Source: Oscillospiraceae bacterium
GTDB lineage: Bacteria; Bacillota; Clostridia; Oscillospirales; Oscillospiraceae
Direction: 5' to 3'
DNA: 39,810 nt
Assembly (NCBI GenBank): GCA_016292255.1
Contig: JAEEZZ010000161.1
Span: 1-39,810, forward strand
Below the pieces are notes generated by a model, which did not search any database, had not been told where the DNA came from, and saw nothing but the letters and a program-made list of their open reading frames with translations. Below are positions 37,509 to 39,810 of this stretch, in pieces. Each line of letters begins with the position of its first letter. Within the stretch, counting starts at the first letter, position 1. The translations under genes were made by a program, and so were the position numbers.

Positions 37509-39810
37509 TTACTTGGCTTCGTTGTTGATCATGTCGGCGGTGACCTGGGACTCGGGGCAAGCGGTGAGGTTGTAGTCCCGGTAGACCGTCAGGCCGGAGC
37601 CGGCGGGGATCAGCTTGCCGATGATGACGTTTTCCTTCAGACCCACCAGCTTGTCCACCTTGCCCTTGATGGCGGCCTCGGTCAGAACCTTGGTGGTCTC
37701 CTGGAAGGAGGCGGCGGAGAGGAAGGATTCGGTGGCCAGAGAGGCCTTGGTGATGCCCATGAGCATCAGCGTGGCGGAGGCGGGGCGCTTCAGCTCCAGA
37801 TCCGTCTCGCCGGCGTCGATCCGGGCCTGGATGGCCTGGTTCTCCCGCTCGATCTTCTCGTTGGCTTCCTCGAATTCCACCACGTCCACCTGGGTCTCGG
37901 AGAGCAGATCCGTGTCGCCGGGATCGTTGACCTTGACCTTACGCATCATCTGACGGATGATGACCTCGATGTGCTTCTCGTTGATGTCAACGCCCTGCTG
38001 ACGGTAGACGGCCAGGACCTCCTGGGTCAGGTAGTCCTGCACCTTCTCCTCGCCGCGGATGCGGAGCACGTCGTGGGGGCTCAGCGGGCCGTCGGTGATC
38101 CGGTCGCCCTTGTGGACTTCCTTGCCGTTCTCCACGCGAAGACCCACGGAGTAGGGAACCTGGTATTCCTTGACCTCGCCGTCGTCGGAGGTGACGGTGA
38201 TGGAGCGCAGGGCGGAGCGGTGGCTCTCGTCCACGGCCACGATGCCGGTGGTCTCGGAGATGACGGCCATCTTCTTGGGCTTCCGGGCCTCGAACAGCTC
38301 TTCGACTCTGGGAAGACCCTGGGTGATATCGTCGCCGGCGACGCCGCCGGTGTGGAAGGTACGCATGGTCAGCTGGGTGCCGGGCTCACCGATGGACTGG
38401 GCCGCGATGATGCCGACAGCCTCGCCCGGATCCACCAGCTTGGAGGAGGCCAGGTTCATGCCGTAGCAGCGGGCGCAGACGCCGGATCTGGCGCGGCAGC
38501 CCAGGACGGAGCGGACGTAGACCTTGTCGATGCCGTGAGCCAGGAACTTCTTGGCGTCCTCCTCGTGGAGCATGACGTCCTTGCTGTGCAGCACCTCGCC
38601 GGTGACGGGGTCGGTGACGTCATAGACGGGGAAGCGGCCGTGGATGCGCTCGCCGAAGGTGGAGATGGTCTGGCCCTTCTCCACGATCTGGGACTTCCAG
38701 GAGCCCTTGGTGGTGCCGCAGTCGTCCTCCCGGATGATGACCTCCTGGGAGACGTCTACCAGACGGCGGGTCAGATAACCGGAGTCGGCGGTACGCAGAG
38801 CGGTATCAGTCAGACCCTTACGGGCGCCTCTGGAGGAGATGAAGTATTCCAGAACGCTCAGACCTTCACGGAAGTTGGCCTTGATGGGGATCTCGATGGT
38901 GCGGCCGGAGGTATCGGCCATCAGACCACGCATACCGGCCAGCTGACGGATCTGGTTCATGGAGCCACGGGCGCCGGAGTCCGCCATCATGAAGATGGGG
39001 TTGAAGGTGTCCAGGTTGTTCTGCAGAGCGTCGGTGACCTTCTTGATGGTCTCTTCCCATTCCTTGACGGTGAGGCGGTAGCGCTCCTCGTTGGTGATGA
39101 AGCCGCGCTTGTACTGCCGGTCGATCTTGACCACAGCCTGCTCAGCCTCGTGGACCAGCTGATACTTCCGCTCGGGGATGGCCATATCCGCGATGGAGAC
39201 GGTGATGGAGCCCTTGGTGGAGTACTTGTAGCCCAGGGCCTTGACCTTGTCCAGCATCTCGGTGGAGATGGTGAAGCCGTGGACCCGGATGCAGCGGTCG
39301 ATGATCTTGCCCAGCAGCTTCTTGCCCACCTTCTCCTGGATCTCCAGGCTCAGCAGGTCGCCGCCGGAGCGGTCGAAGAAGCCCAGATCCTGGGGGATGG
39401 GCTCGTTGAAGATCAGACGGCCCACGGTGGCGTCGATCATGCCGCGGTAGGTCTCGCCGTCCACCTCGCGCTCAACGTAGACGCGGATGGGCTCGTGCAT
39501 GTCGATGGCGTGCTCGGCGTAGGCCATCATGGCCTCGTTGACGCCGGTGAAGCTGGGCAGAATCTCCCGGGGCCGCTCGCCCTTCTCAAAGGCATCCTTG
39601 GCCAGACAGGCCAGGGTGCGGACGTAGATGTGGTCCTCCTCGGTGATCTTGCGCTCGTCGTCCCAGGTGTTGTAGATATAGACCGGACGGTTGGGATCCA
39701 GCCTGCCGGACTCCAGGGCCGCGGCGCACTCGGCCAGGCTCTCAAAGGCGTCGTCCGCCTCGTCGGGCCGGTCCTCTTCGTTGTGGATGCCGCTGCCGGT
39801 GGTCTTGACG
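37509..39810 (-). CDS. rpoC: RNA polymerase beta' subunit, C-terminal part (cut by the window edge)
   Basis: About 766 residues of the beta' subunit are present; the 5' part lies beyond the right edge, and the frame stays open to the edge past the internal ATG at 39530. [30 protein letters not shown] and [24 protein letters not shown] form the bridge-helix and trigger-loop region. The second zinc site uses the Cys of DDCGTTKG and the three in [36 protein letters not shown] is the end of the trigger loop region. Near the right edge a stretch of about 65-90 residues (about 39533-39809) intervenes before [13 protein letters not shown], where most bacterial RpoC proteins have only a short link. 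This looks like a lineage insertion. Confidence 0.97.
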   Translation of the reverse strand, partial: VKTTGSGIHNEEDRPDEADDAFESLAECAAALESGRLDPNRPVYIYNTWDDERKITEEDHIYVRTLACLAKDAFEKGERPREILPSFTGVNEAMMAYAEHAIDMHEPIRVYVEREVDGETYRGMIDATVGRLIFNEPIPQDLGFFDRSGGDLLSLEIQEKVGKKLLGKIIDRCIRVHGFTISTEMLDKVKALGYKYSTKGSITVSIADMAIPERKYQLVHEAEQAVVKIDRQYKRGFITNEERYRLTVKEWEETIKKVTDALQNNLDTFNPIFMMADSGARGSMNQIRQLAGMRGLMADTSGRTIEIPIKANFREGLSVLEYFISSRGARKGLTDTALRTADSGYLTRRLVDVSQEVIIREDDCGTTKGSWKSQIVEKGQTISTFGERIHGRFPVYDVTDPVTGEVLHSKDVMLHEEDAKKFLAHGIDKVYVRSVLGCRARSGVCARCYGMNLASSKLVDPGEAVGIIAAQSIGEPGTQLTMRTFHTGGVAGDDITQGLPRVEELFEARKPKKMAVISETTGIVAVDESHRSALRSITVTSDDGEVKEYQVPYSVGLRVENGKEVHKGDRITDGPLSPHDVLRIRGEEKVQDYLTQEVLAVYRQQGVDINEKHIEVIIRQMMRKVKVNDPGDTDLLSETQVDVVEFEEANEKIERENQAIQARIDAGETDLELKRPASATLMLMGITKASLATESFLSAASFQETTKVLTEAAIKGKVDKLVGLKENVIIGKLIPAGSGLTVYRDYNLTACPESQVTADMINNEAK

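Overview
The window is about 39.8 kb of GC-rich, gene-dense bacterial chromosome. Consensus sigma-A promoters with 17-18 base spacers, strong Shine-Dalgarno sites and the gene families present (PepC-type aminopeptidase, NrdR, DegV, TypA, a DUF2812 gene behind PadR) point to a member of the Bacillota, class Clostridia. A GC-rich gut member of the Oscillospirales is my best guess, an inference from gene content and repeat types rather than a proven assignment. I see no rRNA, tRNA, CRISPR array, prophage or intact insertion sequence. Almost all of the content is chromosomal housekeeping, cell-envelope and regulatory genes, with short palindromic repeats between them.

Layout, left to right. (1) 1-1094, minus: a NifU-like Fe-S scaffold, with the ribosome binding site of a further gene at the very edge, and a small Dabb protein. 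(2) 1269-4078, plus: an overlapping trio of L,D-transpeptidase lipoprotein, TPR protein and DUF4037 nucleotidyltransferase-like protein. (3) 4075-4237: a cluster of GTAG-plus-hairpin repeats. (4) 4304-5964, plus: an ECF sigma factor overlapping a membrane protein that is probably its anti-sigma factor. (5) 6028-9207: a sugar-nucleotide-type nucleotidyltransferase (minus), a threonine-aldolase-like PLP enzyme (plus), a multi-hairpin ATGAAGTAT repeat element and an aldose 1-epimerase (plus). (6) 9257-17977, minus: MoxR, DUF58 and transglutaminase-like operon, aminopeptidase C, a LysM-M14 peptidase, and TypA/BipA. (7) 18088-20042, plus: a PadR regulator with two tandem DUF2812 membrane proteins. 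(8) 20117-22361, plus: a two-gene ABC exporter. (9) 22498-25708, minus: glycogen synthase with a long disordered N-terminus, a YbaK-type deacylase and a ComB-like phosphatase. (10) 25930-32467, plus: a DUF2207-type membrane protein, MnmA, two tandem phosphodiester-glycosidase-like proteins with different N-terminal anchors, and a Thr/Pro-rich lipoprotein. (11) 32524-37421: nrdR, a C_GCAxxG_C_C protein (minus), a TetR-controlled operon (alpha/beta hydrolase, TetR, flavin reductase), a hairpin-rich gap, and degV. (12) 37509 to the right edge, minus: rpoC without its 5' part.

The genes mostly fall into small independent units, each with its own promoter, many separated by strong bidirectional terminators. 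A theme is the cell surface: L,D-transpeptidase, LysM-M14 peptidase, the MoxR/DUF58/transglutaminase module, phosphodiester glycosidases and several lipoproteins. The most unusual signals are several classes of short palindromic repeats. In three places the repeat supplies the stop codon of the gene next to it, and the GTAG-hairpin units look like the REP/BIME elements known from other bacteria. Also notable are two gene duplications caught at informative stages: DUF2812 with a fossil of the padR 3' end, and the phosphodiester glycosidases with swapped N-termini. An apparent lineage insertion in RpoC and a compact TetR operon with a perfect palindromic operator complete the list.
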